DNA of 64,000 nucleotides from Septoria linicola (GCA_024114885.1 CP099431.1:615873-679872), one strand, 5' to 3'; counted from the stretch's first letter, positions 1 through 12,028 are shown. Numbers and translations are program-made. The notes: generated by a model from the sequence alone, not told the origin.

Positions 1-783
1 TACTCTTAGATAGATAGATAGATAGAGCGTACTAACTAAACCTTAGAATAATACCTCTATATCTTTTATAATAAGTAATAAGATAATTAGGCTACTTTAC
101 TACTATAAGCGGAGTTAGCGTATAATAATAGCGACTACCCTACGCTACGTAAGAGCCTCTTTAATATCTTATATAGGTTTAACTCTAAAATAGTAACGCG
201 TACGTATAACGCTTAAGACGAGCGTCCTAGGAGAGAGGTATCTATAATAAAAGATATAGTAGAGAGACTTCGTAACGTATATAAGGAGCTATAAGAGCGC
301 TAGAAAGCTATAACCGACGCGTAAGCGAAGTACTATAACTCTCGGTATAAACTCTAGTAGTATAAGGTAGAAGACCTTATACTCTTATCTACTAAAAACC
401 TTAACTTAAACTAGCTAAGTAAGAAGCTAGTAGAGAAGTTTATTAGCCTATATCGAGTAATTAGCGTTATAGGAGCGTAGGCGTATCGCCTAGCTCTACT
501 AAGTATAGTACGTATCTATAATATCTTCTATATTTCTTTTCTTAAACTATAGTAAGGACTAGACGAAGCGTAGGTATAGAGTATACTACTCGTAGACGAC
601 GAGAGCGAATAAGAGGTAGAGAAGATCTTAAAAACTAGAAAGATTAAAAGATAATAGTAATACCTTATAAAATAGCGATATTAGCTAGAAGAGTATAATA
701 CCTAGGAATTAGTAGAGAATATTAATAAGTATAAGGCGCTAGACGAGTTCGAAGTATAAGCGAAACGCGTACGACGCGCGTAA
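1..783 (+). pseudogene. Ty3/gypsy chromovirus pol, 3' end (integrase C-terminus plus chromodomain), RIP-degraded
   Basis: Frame 1 runs about 260 codons with stops only at TAG/TAA, where Gln or Trp is expected. The first codons match the integrase segment H-S-Q-T-D-G-Q-T-E-R-T-N-Q-T-L-E with CA/TG changed to TA; its Glu is the third catalytic residue of the DDE core. Then come the usual linker, the segment preceding 'ISLLKLQQ', and a chromodomain-like end (E-E-V-E-K-I-L near codons 200-206, Y-L-I-K-Q about ten codons later, then Y-N-T-Q-E-L, a Y/F-D-x-W-E-P type motif). Chromodomains of this class bind modified histones and target integration into heterochromatin. The rest of pol lies left of the window. 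The frame ends at TAA 781-783, which may itself be a mutated CAA. It is related to element D at 55-62 kb but clearly a different family. Confidence 0.85.
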
Positions 784-875
784 ATAAACTATATTATAAG
801 ATATATATATAAAAATTAGAAAGAGAGAAAATTATAGAGACCTAGTTCTACGATTACGACTATAACGCGTAAGCG

Positions 876-1985
876 CGCTATAGCTAAGCTATCTTAGCCT
901 TTATAGGCTTAGAGTATCTTAGTTATCGCTAGCGTAGCGCTAGTAGAATAGTATCGTAGTTAGTACGCCTCGAACGCGATAAGTATACGTATCGCTAGAC
1001 TAAACTAGTTAGACTCTTTACTAGAGCCGTCTTACTTATCTTCGTTATTAAGAGCTTTACTAGCGAAAGTAGTATTAGTAGTCGCTAGGTCGAGGCCTAC
1101 GTAGTAGCTATACTACGTATACGATTAGTATAAGAAACGAAATAGTATCGAGTATAAAACGCCTAACTTACCTCGCGAGTAATCTAATATAGACTAGTAA
1201 AAGTATAGTCTAATAACTATAAGGTAGCGATAGATACCTTAGAGAGACTCGTACTCGTAGCGCCTACGCCTCTACTACGTAGTATCTTCGTCTCGCTAAC
1301 GTAGCGCGAGGCGTTATACTAGGTAGTAGAGAGGACCTAGTTAAGATAGGCTTAAGTAGTAGTAAGAGATTCTAGAAGGTCCGCGTATAGCGTAGGATTA
1401 GCGTCTACGTCGTAGTCGTACTTATCGAGCGTATAGCGTACGAAGACTATAGTATCGTAGGTACTAGTAGTAGCTAATAAGATAGAGTCGTAGTAGTAGT
1501 AACCGCGCCTAGTAAGAGAGTTAGTTAAGAGGCGTATACGAAGCGTAAGAGAGACGTACCTATAGCGATCGTAGTAGTAGGCTAACTAGCTAAAGATAGT
1601 ACTATAGCTATTAAGTAGAACTAGTATTATAAGAGTTAGTATTAAGTCGTATATACGAGGTAGCTAAGAAGCGAACGAAGCTTAGAGATAGCGTATACTA
1701 GTTAAGTTATAGATCTAGTAGGTATAGCGAGTATAGCCTCGAGTAGTCTAACTCTTTCTCTTACTAGAGAAGAAAATAGATAGTAGTATTATATAGCGCT
1801 TACGTTAATTAGAGTCGTCGTCGTTATTACGGTTACGTCGCTTACGTAAAGCGCTTATATTAAGGGTAAGGAGAGTACTACTCCTTAGCTAGATAGATAG
1901 AGATTCTATATTAGATAAAGAAAAAAGAAAAGTAAGTAAAGCGAGAGTAAAGCGCGTAATATTTATATACGAGAATTAGAAGTAG
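876..1985 (+). pseudogene. Degenerate ORF downstream of the chromovirus pol, unknown function
   Basis: One plus-strand frame can be followed for about 370 codons with TAA/TAG as the only interruptions. The inferred product is rich in Arg, Ser, Tyr and probable Gln, with a Lys/Glu-rich tail. I do not recognise it. It follows the chromovirus pol on the same strand and may be an extra ORF of that element or part of another repeat. The minus strand is also fairly open over part of the stretch, so the coding strand is not certain. Confidence 0.3.
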
Positions 1986-2815
1986 CGGTTATAGAGCGTA
2001 ACCTATCTTATATAAATTCCTAAAGAGGAAAAAGTAAAGCTAATAATAATCGTAACTAATAATAAGAAGACTAACGTCTATAAGAGGAATACCTATACTA
2101 TATATACGTTTACTCTATATAATACTTACGTTAATAAACCTATAATAAAGTAGAAGGTTATTAAGAACCTTCTAGTATATTAGGATAATACTATAGAAGA
2201 GAGAGGATAATTATAAGAGCGTAGAGTAAATAGTCGAAGTAAAGAAAAGCTACCTATCTTACTACCTTACCTTAGTATACTAGCTTATATCGAGTATACT
2301 TAGCGTATAGGTATTTTATACGTAACGTACGCGCTCTATATTAGAACCTATAAGAATTAGTCTATAGTCTTAACGATAGTTAAGAGCGTTCTATACGTTA
2401 CTATATATCCTTTATACCTAGATAGCGTTAGATAAAGTTATAGGCCTATCGCTATCTAACCTCTTTTCTATAGCGTACTCTAAGGATTAAAGAAGCCTAG
2501 ATATAGATAATAGCCTATATTAGCGAATAACTACGTGAATCTAGGTCGAATATCCTCTAATAAACTATCTCTTCTTCGATTAGAGTTAAGGCTCTATTTA
2601 TAGATAGTATTATAGCTTATAGAGGCGTTCCTTTAAGCCTTCGATTAACTATTATATAACTAACTCTATAGGCAGTTATAGCGCTTCGTACGCTTATAAA
2701 GCGACCTAATAGATAATTACGAATAGTACTTTAAATATACTCTTTTTTTAGAGGTACTATCGCGTAAAATAGTAGAAGAATAGACGCGTTTAGTAGTAGT
2801 AGTATATACGAGATA
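1986..2815. repeat. RIP-degraded non-coding repeat DNA, probable 3' end of the chromovirus
   Basis: No ORF can be followed here. CA and TG are almost absent; I see one CA (near 2672) and one TG (near 2537). A purine-rich stretch near 2018-2037 could be a polypurine tract, but I could not define an LTR because no second copy lies in the window. The RIP signature stops abruptly at about 2815-2825, where CA and TG become common. Confidence 0.5.
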
Positions 2816-4870
2816 GAAGTGGCACACTAGCTTATCTAGCACACTCGCTTATCAAACACGTTAGTTCTATTAGTGTTAGCCAGTTTCGTCTCGGCGCGCT
2901 TCGCGACATGCTAATCGTTGGTCTGGCCAACTGAAGGCCTTGCCACGGCTGGTCAATTCGCAGCTTTGATGCGCTCCTTCTCGCAAGCCTTCTTTAGCCG
3001 TCCTGTAGCATACGTGCGCTGGAAGGACATGGCCCATGTCACAAATTGCTGCAGCGGTCTGCTATTACACTGGTGGACATTGTATGATAAAGATGGTGTT
3101 CTTGAACCAGAGGAGGACAGCTTCCTGGCGGACTTGGGAACACACGGACAGCAGTGACGGGAGTCTAAGACCCGGTGCAGCAGAGACGAGGCCGGTTTCC
3201 AGAGCAAATTAATAGATACTATTACACATCTCTGCTAGTAGCTCGGGGAGGGGAGTTGCATCGTCTTGCTCGAGACTGGTGTGACGGATCGGCATGACCG
3301 CAACACCACCACCCACATCACTGTCGCCCACTCTCCGCCGCTCTTCGACTTCTGGTCAACTGCGAATTATCGCAAAGCACACCTCAAGCGCACATACTCC
3401 GCTCGCGATCGTGGCCCTCTGTTGCCGCTGCCTCGCCTCCCGAATAACTTCGTGGTTGGGCTGCTAAACGCATTCCCAACCTTGAAGTTTGTTGAGCTGG
3501 TGAAAGGAAAGTTCGAGAATACAAGTGGCAAGAACCCCGAATTTGCAGAGATGAAAGACAGGATCGTGGACCTGCACGTCGGCGACTTCGTAAGCAGGTT
3601 CCATCTTATGAACTTTATACGATGAAATGGTGTTTGTACAACTGGGACGACGAGACTATGATCTCGATACTGTAGGTCATTCGTTGCGCGATTGTTATGA
3701 CGCTAAGGGCGAGGTTGTTGGTTATTGAGTCTGTACTAGAGGAAGGCAGGAGTTCCAAGGTGTGGAGAGATAGAGATAGCACGATGTTGTCGACTGTAAA
3801 TGGGTAGGAGAGATCGAAAGAGGAGTGGGAGGGATTGGCTTGGAAGGCGGGGTAGAGGGTATATAGCGTTACGAGGATAAGGAATGTTTGGGCTGCGGGC
3901 ATTGATTTGAGGCCAGAGTAGTGTTATTTCTGTAACCTCACTTGCTGTATGGAGGAAATGAAGGCCAGACACCTGATGTGGAACGTGCCGAATACATAGT
4001 CTCTTCTAGTGTTACACAATGGGGCATTACACTCATCCTTCGTGCCATCACTGAAGCTGGCAGTCCCCAGATGCGGACAACCCTGTTCTTCACATTCTCA
4101 CCTCGAAAGGGAGTCTGATCAGCCCTCAATTCTTGGGGAACTCGGGAAGGCTTTTTTCACAGCCACTCTGTCCTAATCCCCCAAGGTCAGTGCCCATCCA
4201 TGCAGATGGCTTCCTTGGTGTAGACTGGTGACGCCAAGCTGTCATTGACCTCGCTGGCGTTCACAGGTTGTCCCGCCCTCTTCAAGTTCCCTCCAGTATC
4301 CTCCTTCGCCTCCTCCTCCTCCCCGGTCGTTTTAGCGGGAGGGTTGTAGTCCACCATTGGCAGCGGCTACACAACCATACCCACTTCGGGAACACGCGCC
4401 AAAGACATAGCGACCGAGTCGCTCACGTAGACGACTCTCATAAAGCGGCACGAACGAACAGAGCTTGTCGGTCGGATGCTGGCGACGGCGACGCGCGTGA
4501 CCATAGATCACCATTGATGTGACAGCTTGGGTGCGCATCGATGTCCTGGAATGGGAGCACATCAATGCAGCGCAGCCAAATCCTGTGCGTGAAGAAGTGA
4601 GGGAGCCGATGCGAGCTCGTCATGCGCTTGGACGATGGTGGCGCCAGCAGTTGGAGAGGATGAGAAGCAGAAAGAGCGTCAGGCAGTCCAGCTCGCCATA
4701 CACTGCCTTTGTCGGCATTGGGACGTCTCTGCTCGATGACCGACACGTGCACTTGCTCCCGGCTTGCTCTTGCTATCTTAATTCAACCTTCCACCTGCAC
4801 CTGCACCCGCGCCAGTACAGAGCCTGCCGCTCTGAAGCGCACTGCATCTCAGAGACGGAGCGAGGGCAGC
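2816..4870. other. UnRIPed island, left part: no recognisable gene, short ORF fragments
   Basis: Base composition is normal, with CA and TG frequent. Two plus-strand open stretches have protein-like composition: 2918-3157 (79 residues from a TTG, containing W-K-D-M and L-L-H-W-W-T-L-Y-D-K-D-G) and 3266-3625 (119 residues from a CTG, with a basic/hydrophobic end L-K-F-V-E-L-V-K-G-K-F). Neither has an ATG start at the listed position or a family I recognise, and they lie in different frames. They may be remnants of one broken gene. Overlapping ORFs on both strands at 3600-4870 look like chance openings in GC-rich DNA. Confidence 0.35.
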
Positions 4871-5128
4871 CTCGATCATGTCAAACAACCAGCATAAGCG
4901 TTCGCAATCTTTGCAGCGTAAACGCAAGAATAGCGACCGCCAGCAGTGGATCACATTCCTAGGAGCAGACTCAGTTTCAGAGACGCAGCGATTGCAGCCT
5001 CGATCAAGATCCAAACAACCGGCATAAGCGTTCGCATCCTCTACAGCGCAGACGCAACAAGAGCAGCCTCGATCAAGATTCAGACAACCAGCATACTCTG
5101 CAGCGTAAACGAGCGAAGAGTAAACTCA
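4865..5128 (+). repeat. Three imperfect ~65-bp direct repeats
   Basis: A unit beginning GCAGCCTCGATCA and containing AACAACC(A/G)GCATAAGCG and CAGCG(T/C)A(A/G)ACG occurs near 4867, 5002 and 5067. Translated, the units give the repeated motif S-L-D-Q-D-x-x-N-x-x-H...L-Q-R-[KR]-[KR]. The last two adjoin in one frame. The first is in another frame and separated by about 65 bp of different sequence. Confidence 0.6.
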
Positions 5129-6560
5129 AGAAAGCTGGCGAGTTCCAGGCCAACGACACTCTAAGAGCATCCCTCGGCCCGGAGCGGTCACAGTTGCAGC
5201 ATAACTTGCCGACTCCAGACATTGACAACGGCAATGGAGGCGATCTTGATGATGCTAGCAGCGATATTCTGATGGATCATTCCCGGACCAAGGCCGTCAC
5301 TCAAATCGCCTCGGAGCTCAGCCCCGCCAGCCACGACCACCTCACTGATCTTGCTGGAGGAAATTTTGCTTCCGATCTGTTCAAGAATATCGCGCACAAG
5401 ACCAACTGTGCTCGACCACAGACCTCATCTTGACCATCGCTTGCGGGATCGGCTCAAAGCTTGTGCTAGCGCGATAGGCGGCCTTCGGCTTGCTTCCTTG
5501 CCAGATTCTCTGGTTCATCTGCTCTGGGAATGACGACGACGAGAACCAGGAATTGCACCGCGTCCACAGCCGACAACACCTCCGCGCCGATCTCGACATG
5601 CGCGCGCAACCCTCCGACACAGATCCAGACCTCAATTCCAATTCCGATATACACGTCAGCGACAGCAATAGCGATATCAGCGAACATGGCATCGACCAGC
5701 AGCAGATGTCGCCGATGCTACATCGACATGCGCACAAGCGGCTCTGCATACGACAGCCTAGAAGCTGGGCACGATCGAGGTATGATTGAAAGACAACAAC
5801 GTAGGCGGAATGCCCTAGCAGCTAGCAGCGCTTGTAAGCCAGAAGGTATTAGAAGCGAGAAAGTCGACACTGATGTGATGTCTTTGACGAACAACTATGA
5901 TTCCGACATCTGGTCGCACAGCAGGCCGACCTGAGCAGTGTGGCAAAGCAAGAGTAGCGAGATGCCGTGGACTTCTTCGGTCTACAAGCATCACTCACGC
6001 CAGCTCAATACCCAGCTTCACTCCAAGCCCAGTGCTGCTTGGAGCTCAGTGACTCGCTGCCAGTGGCTGTGGAGGTGCACAGTGTGGGGTCAAACCACGA
6101 GGACACGCGCCGCCCTCCGCGGCTGCCTGGAAGACGCTGCTGCCAGCGACTTGCACTCGAGTAGCCAGCCCATCATCGCGTTGATCAGATTGGCTGTGTC
6201 CTGTACGTGCGCGTACTATGTATTGCGCCTGGAGATCGTGCTGCACAGCTGCTGGCTGCGCATGATTGCGACATGGAAAGCAGTGTCTATCTTCGTCAAT
6301 CAGATGGTGGCACGGCGTATACCATTGCCAAGGTCCTGAACAATCTGCCGGTCCGGAACAACGACACGCACGACCTCGAGTGTGTGGGTTCACGCTGGCC
6401 CACATCAACAGAGCTTGGCCGGGTGGGACCGATGAGGAGGTCAAGATCCCCTTTGCAGCACTGCGACGTTGTCTCGACAGCGCCGTGTGTAGCCAGAACA
6501 AGGCTGATGAGATGCAAGGGAGGCTGAAGCGGACGAGGTTAGAAGCGCGTTTGGATGACA
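4878..6560 (+). pseudogene. Decayed gene with basic repeats and acidic region, unknown function
   Basis: Several plus-strand stretches in different frames look like parts of one protein. An ATG at 4878 opens a basic Gln/Lys/Arg-rich start (M-S-N-N-Q-H-K-R-S-Q-S-L-Q-R-K-R-K). A second frame open to 5433 repeats that motif and runs into T-P-D-I-D-N-G-N-G-G-D-L-D-D. A third at 5490-5789 is acidic and Ser/Asn-rich (D-T-D-P-D-L-N-S-N-S-D-I). Later parts at 5967-6370 and 6390-6560 contain A-Y-T-I-A-K-V-L-N-N-L-P and A-H-I-N-R-A-W-P-G-G-T-D-E-E-V. At least three frame changes and several stops separate them, so no intact product is expected. The decay is by indels, not RIP. The family is not recognised, and grouping all parts into one gene is inference. 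Confidence 0.4.
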
Positions 6561-7270
6561 ACAAAGGCGAAGACAGGGTGAGCGACAAGACGCTGCGCCG
6601 GCGCCTTACGAAGCGTCCAAAAATCCGGGCTCCGCTACCATCAATAAGATGCGCAGAATCATCTGTTGGCATAATACTGGATTTGGAGGCGCGGGTCGCT
6701 GAAGATTCCTCTTCTTTCAACTATTCATCGCACGCGACCCAATCAATGTTTCCACTCGGTTTCCCTCGCTTTGCCAAAGCTATCGTGCTTGATTTCTCCT
6801 GTCGCTTCGCGATTTCAGCCTTGAGCATGAAAACGCCCGGCTCGGCTCGGGTACTGCGGTCTTGAGACCGTGAACCAGTTGTGAACTCGATCTACTGGCA
6901 TGAAACGCTAAGCTAGGCTAGCAGGAGCCGACGCTGACTTTGCATACGATGCCACAACTTTCGTGTTCGTCGAGGCGAGAAAGCTTGTCTGAATTACAGC
7001 TTGCCTACATGAGCTATGGGAGATTGCCGCGGGATGATTCAAAGATCTTCGAGATGCTCGTGTTGCTTTCATGATACACTTGATGATGGCGAGAATGTCG
7101 AATATACGCAATGGGGTCGTGTTCTTGAGCGCAGCGAAAGGATGGCGGATGTCGCTTCTTTCTATAGGCAGTGCCTGGACTTGTGTGGGACAGATGAGTA
7201 CGCAATGGCTCCGCAGGTCGTGCGCGGACGAGACCGGAGAGGCCGCATCAGTCTGAGCAACTACCGCTTC
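6561..7270. other. No gene identified
   Basis: UnRIPed DNA with short overlapping ORFs on both strands and no recognisable domain. The plus-strand ORF that begins at 6266 stays open to 6865, but its part beyond about 6560 has no convincing protein character. Confidence 0.4.
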
Positions 7271-8230
7271 TTTCCTTCTTGATTCCATAGGCACGATATC
7301 AGGACACTAACCCCACATTCAGCGTGGTTGTTGAGAGGAAGCATGGCCAGAAGAATATGATGGCCGCCAGAATGCCGCTGCAGTAAACACGGAATGCTGT
7401 ACAACGATACCGAAGACGCAGATCTCGAAGGCGACACAATCGTGGTCACTGCTTCATCAAGCAGAGCTTATGACAACACCGACACTGGCCCATCCAAAGT
7501 AGGAGGCGAAGAAAGGGAAAGGAGATGAGAGCACCAAGGCAGAAGGTGACGGGAGGTTGAAGACGGCGCACAAGATGATGGTTGCAGAGGAAGAAGATGC
7601 CAACAGATTTTCGGACATTTGTCGCGTTATTTGCTTGTGAGAGAACTTTACTGATCTGGGCATCGATCAAGAAGGCGACAGACAGCAGATACCCACCTTG
7701 CAGCCTCGTAAAGAGCCCTCCTTATCTCACGTCGACAAAGTGGAGGACAATCAGGAAGTCCAAACTCGAAAGGCGCAGTAAAGTAAAGAGAGCCAGAAGG
7801 GTGTGAGGCGTTGAAAAGGTGCTGCGCAGCCGGAGCTTTAAAGGACAGACTAGTGAGCAAGAAGTCCTAGGGCAAGGGACAAAAGGCCAGCGCAGCAACT
7901 CAGAAATACCTCATCAAATGAGCCGCCAAAGATGTTCGCGGCAATGCCTGATCCCCTCTCGTAGGAGCCGCTCAAGAAGCTTAGCAAAGAACTTGTCCTC
8001 GAATTGGAAGCAGAGGTCCGAGCACGAGGACGGCAATTTCGCGATGCCTGCGAGCGCGAGACACCAGCAAAAGTCGTACAGATCGCAGGAGGACGTCCGT
8101 ACTTGTAGGCATGCTGGAGGTGCGGTTGACGGTTGGTCGCATTCTAGAAGTCCAGTAAGAAAATGTGCCATATCGGACATCGTTGGCGTAGGAAGGCAAT
8201 GTGTAGACATTTTGCTTAATGGCAACGAGT
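7270..8230 (-). pseudogene. Possible decayed membrane-protein gene, unknown family
   Basis: Minus-strand stretches in alternating frames encode hydrophobic, Leu/Ile/Phe/Ser-rich segments that could be remnants of membrane helices. One example is the 68-residue ORF 7457-7663 (A-T-I-I-L-C-A-V-F-N-L-P-S followed by F-A-S-Y-F-G-W-A-S-V-G-V-V-I). Another is a G-S-G-I-A-A-N-I-F-G-G-S-F-D-E segment read from about 7950 down. They are broken by stops and frame changes. I cannot name a family, and hydrophobic runs can arise by chance. Confidence 0.22.
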
Positions 8231-10860
8231 TTCTTCGTCAGAGCGCAATCCAGGATATGCTTTCCGTCTTCGCCACTGACTGCATCATCTGCGGTCTTCT
8301 CTGCCGCTGGTCTCTCGTGTTCAGCGCATCGCCTCACGAGCGTGCATCACAACCCATTCCTTTTGCTAGATAGGCGAGTCAGCCGCCTTGGTGAAGCGCA
8401 AGGAGAACTAGTCATATTGAGCCAGAGGCTAAGCCAGGTGGCGAGAGGTGGTCATCAGCTATTTGCGGTCAGTGAAGGTGGCAGCAAGTCAAACATGGCG
8501 GTCGCACAACTTCAGCAAGACGCGAAACTGCCACAGCTATCCGAGCAAGACTTCACGGCGTCGTGCTGCACATCTTCCGGTCAACAACACCGTCATTGTC
8601 AATGACGGATCGCATTCTAGCCATCGCTGCACCTCAATGTCAGCCCGCACTATGTCGGCACGGGCGCCCTTGACGTAGCCTGGCCTGCCCAGATCTTGCT
8701 GCACATCACCTCGCAGCTTCCCAATCCCTTCAATTGTGGTGACCACTATTGCTCTTTGCAGCCCTTACCTCCTACGACATTTTATCTCTATTTATGCTCA
8801 GCCTACCTCGCTCAAGGCCTCCTCTCCGCCTGTTGCGCCTGTTGCGCCTATTGCTGCCACAGAGACAATCAATCTGGTCGACTTTCCTTTCAGCCTTTCG
8901 GCTTTCAACGTTCTTTTGCTGCGTCATTCAGTCTTCTCCCGTCACTGAGCCAACTTTCCGTTCAACTCTCGATCGCTCTGCTTCGCCGCCATACTGAACT
9001 TCAATAGCTTGCATGGACTGCAAAAAAGCCGGACGAACACAACAGTAGGCTCGCGTTACAACGGTTTCTCCATCTTGTATCAGAAGACCGAATCTTGTCA
9101 ACAGCCGACGCGCACAAGGAACCCCCAGCTTATCAGCCCAGCTGAGCCCATTCGCTCATTCGAGCTCGTATACGCCTTTCACGCCTACAACCTCATCAGC
9201 ACCATCTTCCTACTCGCAAAGAACACAGAACCATTATCCCGAGGCCTCTGAGACTGGGCTCGCTAGCGTTCCCCCTAGCCTGAATTCCCTATGCCAATTC
9301 CAGACTGGTCCTATCATCGGACTCGTGGTGCTGCTCCCACTAGCGCTCCTCTCCAGTGACCGCCAGCGTTGGCGGCGCCTACCGACTGGTAAACAACCTG
9401 GATCTGACAGCTCTACTGCCAAGAGTGTTATTCTCTAGCCTTGAGCACCGATGCCAATCCCAGAGTCGTACATATCCGAGTTCCAGTGCGCCGCCACCGC
9501 TCTCAATCGCCATCACAGAGGTTACTGACGTTGCAGTACTAGATTGATCGGACTACTTCACCCGATAAGCCTATTGCGATGCTGAATTGTATTTTGACGC
9601 CAGGAGATGGAGAAGAGTAGCGGTGCGAGTGCGTGGGATTGGGAGGACTAATGAGCCAGAATGCAGATACGAGTAGTGTCGATAGGGACGAATTGCGCGA
9701 GACAAGAGAAGATCTGGAAGCTCATCTTTCGGCTTTTGATAAGTTAGAGATAGGAAATAGCAGGGTGGCGATCAACCGTGTCAAGACTCACCCATGGCAG
9801 GAGGCAGCGAGGCAATGTCCAGGCGAGATTTGGGCAGGTAATGGTCTGGTAATAGTATGTTACTAGGGCGTACTAAAAGATGCCCTCTGCACAGGGCTGT
9901 CGGTGGTTGACAACACATCGCCATAACGTTTTCCTGAGGGCTGCGGCCTTGATTTTCTACCGGGACACAACGATTTGCACTGAGCGATTGTACGGAGGTG
10001 CACTAGCGGTATGCCAAACAATTTACCAAAGAGGGATGTCGATCAGCTCCAACTGCTAGTCGCCGTCATTGCCAAGTCGAATCGACCATACCGTAAAGAG
10101 AATGATTGTCATGCGTTATGGCTTTGCGACCCCGGAGAACAAGCTTGTTGCTAAAACAAGGTTACCGGACCCATCTCATCAGACCTCGAACTTTGAGTGT
10201 GTATCCACCTTTACTAATTGAAGAGTCAGACGAGCAACGACAACAGCAATGTAGGGAGTGATAGGAATCCAGCAAGGTTGCGTGCATCTGTGGATCGAGC
10301 AATTCAGTCAGCGCAGGTGGACAGCTGTTACTGTCGAAAAAGCCGTTTTAATGCCGAGGACTCGTCGACCAAGTCGTCGCCGTTTCAAACCTACAGCTCG
10401 CTAGAGCTGGTCGACCCCAACTAGCAAAGTCCTGCAAGGTTTAGCGGATCGCTGAGCCGATCGCTTAGCAGCAGCTTCACAAGGCCGTCAGCACGTATCC
10501 GTGTGCTAGCGGAGACTTTACTACAACCTTTCGACCTCACCTGCTTTTATTGTATAGTGCATAGTGCAGTATATTCTCTTCGTCTGCCTGTTCTTCCCAA
10601 TGCCGACGAAACGAAGGGCATCAATTATCAGTCATCTTCAGGCCATCCCGGCGAATGCGCGATGGCCTACACTAACAACGCTCGGACATGAAAGCGTAAC
10701 ACAACGCCTCTAGACCTAAAAAGCGCAGGTCCTGGCATGAAGAGTTATTTACTAGGCACTTCACCGTCTTTCCTTCTGCTCGGATCTCCGTCCTTTCTCC
10801 CCGTCTTCATCGACATCCTCTCATCTTAACGCTAAAAACGTTAGCACAAGTAGGTCCATC
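8231..10860. other. Gene-poor unRIPed DNA
   Basis: Many short ORFs on both strands, none with a recognisable domain. The most protein-like is 9633-9866 on the plus strand: 77 residues, hydrophilic, S-S-V-D-R-D-E-L-R-E-T-R-E-D-L-E-A-H-L, then a Trp-containing tail. It starts at TTG and has no detectable partner exon. The rest looks like decayed or intergenic sequence. I saw no tRNA or rRNA. Confidence 0.35.
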
Positions 10861-10961
10861 TCCGTCTTCGACTTTCAGTATGCCCAGCATGGACCGGGCC
10901 GTAAACGCTAATCCGCATTGTCCAGACATCTCCTGCACTCGCACGCCCAACGCGGAAAGCC

Positions 10962-11267
10962 ATGCCCGATATACAATCAAAGCTATCACTCGCCTACATT
11001 CTGCTCCACGAATCCAAACCAAAACGCGATCCCCTCTGCCCATCAGCGTGGAACCATCGACGCCACCAATACGCTCTCAATATGCTGTGGGAGGCCTGGC
11101 AGTCTCGCCCACACCGAATTGCAGCTCTGAGGCTGTCTGATAAGGACCTTCACAAAGAGATCTGCAAGGAAATGTGCACCCAATTTCCCGAGCTGGAGCA
11201 AGGGCCGGTGCCGATTTCGACGGAGTGGATCACGCAGTCTCTGGACTTGCGAGAGTTCATGGTGTAG
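10962..11267 (+). CDS. Hypothetical protein, 101 residues
   Basis: The ORF runs from an ATG to a TAG. It has a strong preference for C or G at third codon positions and a balanced composition including Trp, Cys and His, which makes it more gene-like than other short ORFs of the island. The product is soluble, with L-S-L-A-Y-I-L-L-H-E-S-K-P near the start, W-N-H-R-R-H-Q-Y-A-L-N-M-L-W-E-A-W in the middle and an acidic/amphipathic tail (D-L-H-K-E-I-C-K-E-M-C). No domain is recognised. It could be a whole small gene or the last exon of a larger one; an in-frame stop-free stretch upstream is short. No promoter can be assigned. Confidence 0.45.
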   Translation: MPDIQSKLSLAYILLHESKPKRDPLCPSAWNHRRHQYALNMLWEAWQSRPHRIAALRLSDKDLHKEICKEMCTQFPELEQGPVPISTEWITQSLDLREFMV

Positions 11268-11280
11268 CGTCTCATCGACC

Positions 11281-11327
11281 TTGAAGGCTGCATCTAAAAA
11301 GTCTAGAACTTTTCATTGAAGGCTGCA
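11281..11327 (+). repeat. Short direct repeat downstream of the 101-residue ORF
   Basis: The 12-mer TTGAAGGCTGCA occurs twice, 35 bp apart, followed each time by a pyrimidine/A-rich stretch. It lies in the likely 3' region of the ORF at 10962-11267. Function unknown. Confidence 0.5.
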
Positions 11328-11599
11328 CCCAAATTTTGCACAGCTTTTCAGCACAGACATGCAGTCGCATCGCAGATACTGGACCAATCATACTGACACT
11401 TTTTGCGCACTTCAATTTCTCTCCGTCACGACTCCTTTGCCGTAGTAGACATGGTTCAGTCATCCGTTTGAGGCTTGTGTTGAGTGGAAGTGGGTCTGAA
11501 AGTGTGGTGAGAAGCGATGTCGCTGCTGCTCCTCCTTCCTTTGCATGTAGTAGGTGGTGGAAGGTGACCGAGATGCCGTTGTGAGCCTTTGGAGGAGAA

Positions 11600-12028
11600 G
11601 AAGAAAGTAAGTCAGTCGCTACGTCGGGGTCATACCTTCACCTCACGAGGCTCGCTCGCCAGACTTGATTACGTCACCTGTCTTAAGCGCAAAGGCATGA
11701 GTTTGCGGCCATGTACGGTCGTGCCGTGCAAACTCTTCTTGTCCGTGATGGTGACGGTAACGGACCTGCCGGGGCTGACGCGCTCGCGAGAGACGACGGC
11801 ACAGTCGAAGAGAGCGTTGCCGGTAGCAGCTCGCATGTTGTCCTTGTTACGTGACACCCGACCGGCAATGAACGACTTGCTTAGAATTAAGTCGATAGTG
11901 CGGTGGTTATCATCCGTGTTGAACGTGAGCGGGATATAAATCAGATAAGGCGGCATGTTAGTAGTGGTCGAGTCGAAGTGTGCTGGCTGTGTAATAGTTG
12001 CTCTACTAGTCTGTCGGAGTGACAGCAT
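11600..12028 (-). pseudogene. FHA-domain protein fragment, frameshifted
   Basis: A minus-strand ORF from ATG 12028 gives 119 residues. Residues about 44-110 carry FHA hallmarks: I-D-L, F-I-A-G-R (Gly56-Arg57), N-A-L-F-D, V-V-S-R-E (Ser80-Arg81), T-I-T-D-K-K-S-L-H-G-T and V-H-G-R-K-L. FHA domains bind phosphothreonine peptides. The usual His three residues after the conserved Ser is Arg here, and N-G before the final strand is H-G. Just past residue 110 the frame is lost, but the next FHA segment, A-L-K-T-G-D-V-I-K-S-G-E, continues in another frame and then meets stops. This is therefore a frameshifted, truncated gene. It lies 230 bp from the RIP-degraded block, but its own CA/TG content is normal. 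Confidence 0.65.

Noticed and set aside
8..29. GATA/TAGA microsatellite at the left edge
   Set aside because: In frame it is the integrase motif S-Q-T-D-G-Q-T-E-R with CA/TG turned to TA. The same pattern appears in element D near 59655. It is RIP-made, not a true microsatellite.
6046..6720. 224-residue minus-strand ORF as a gene
   Set aside because: Arg/Ser/Cys/His-rich composition without any domain, overlapping plus-strand segments with better protein character. Probably a GC-rich chance opening.
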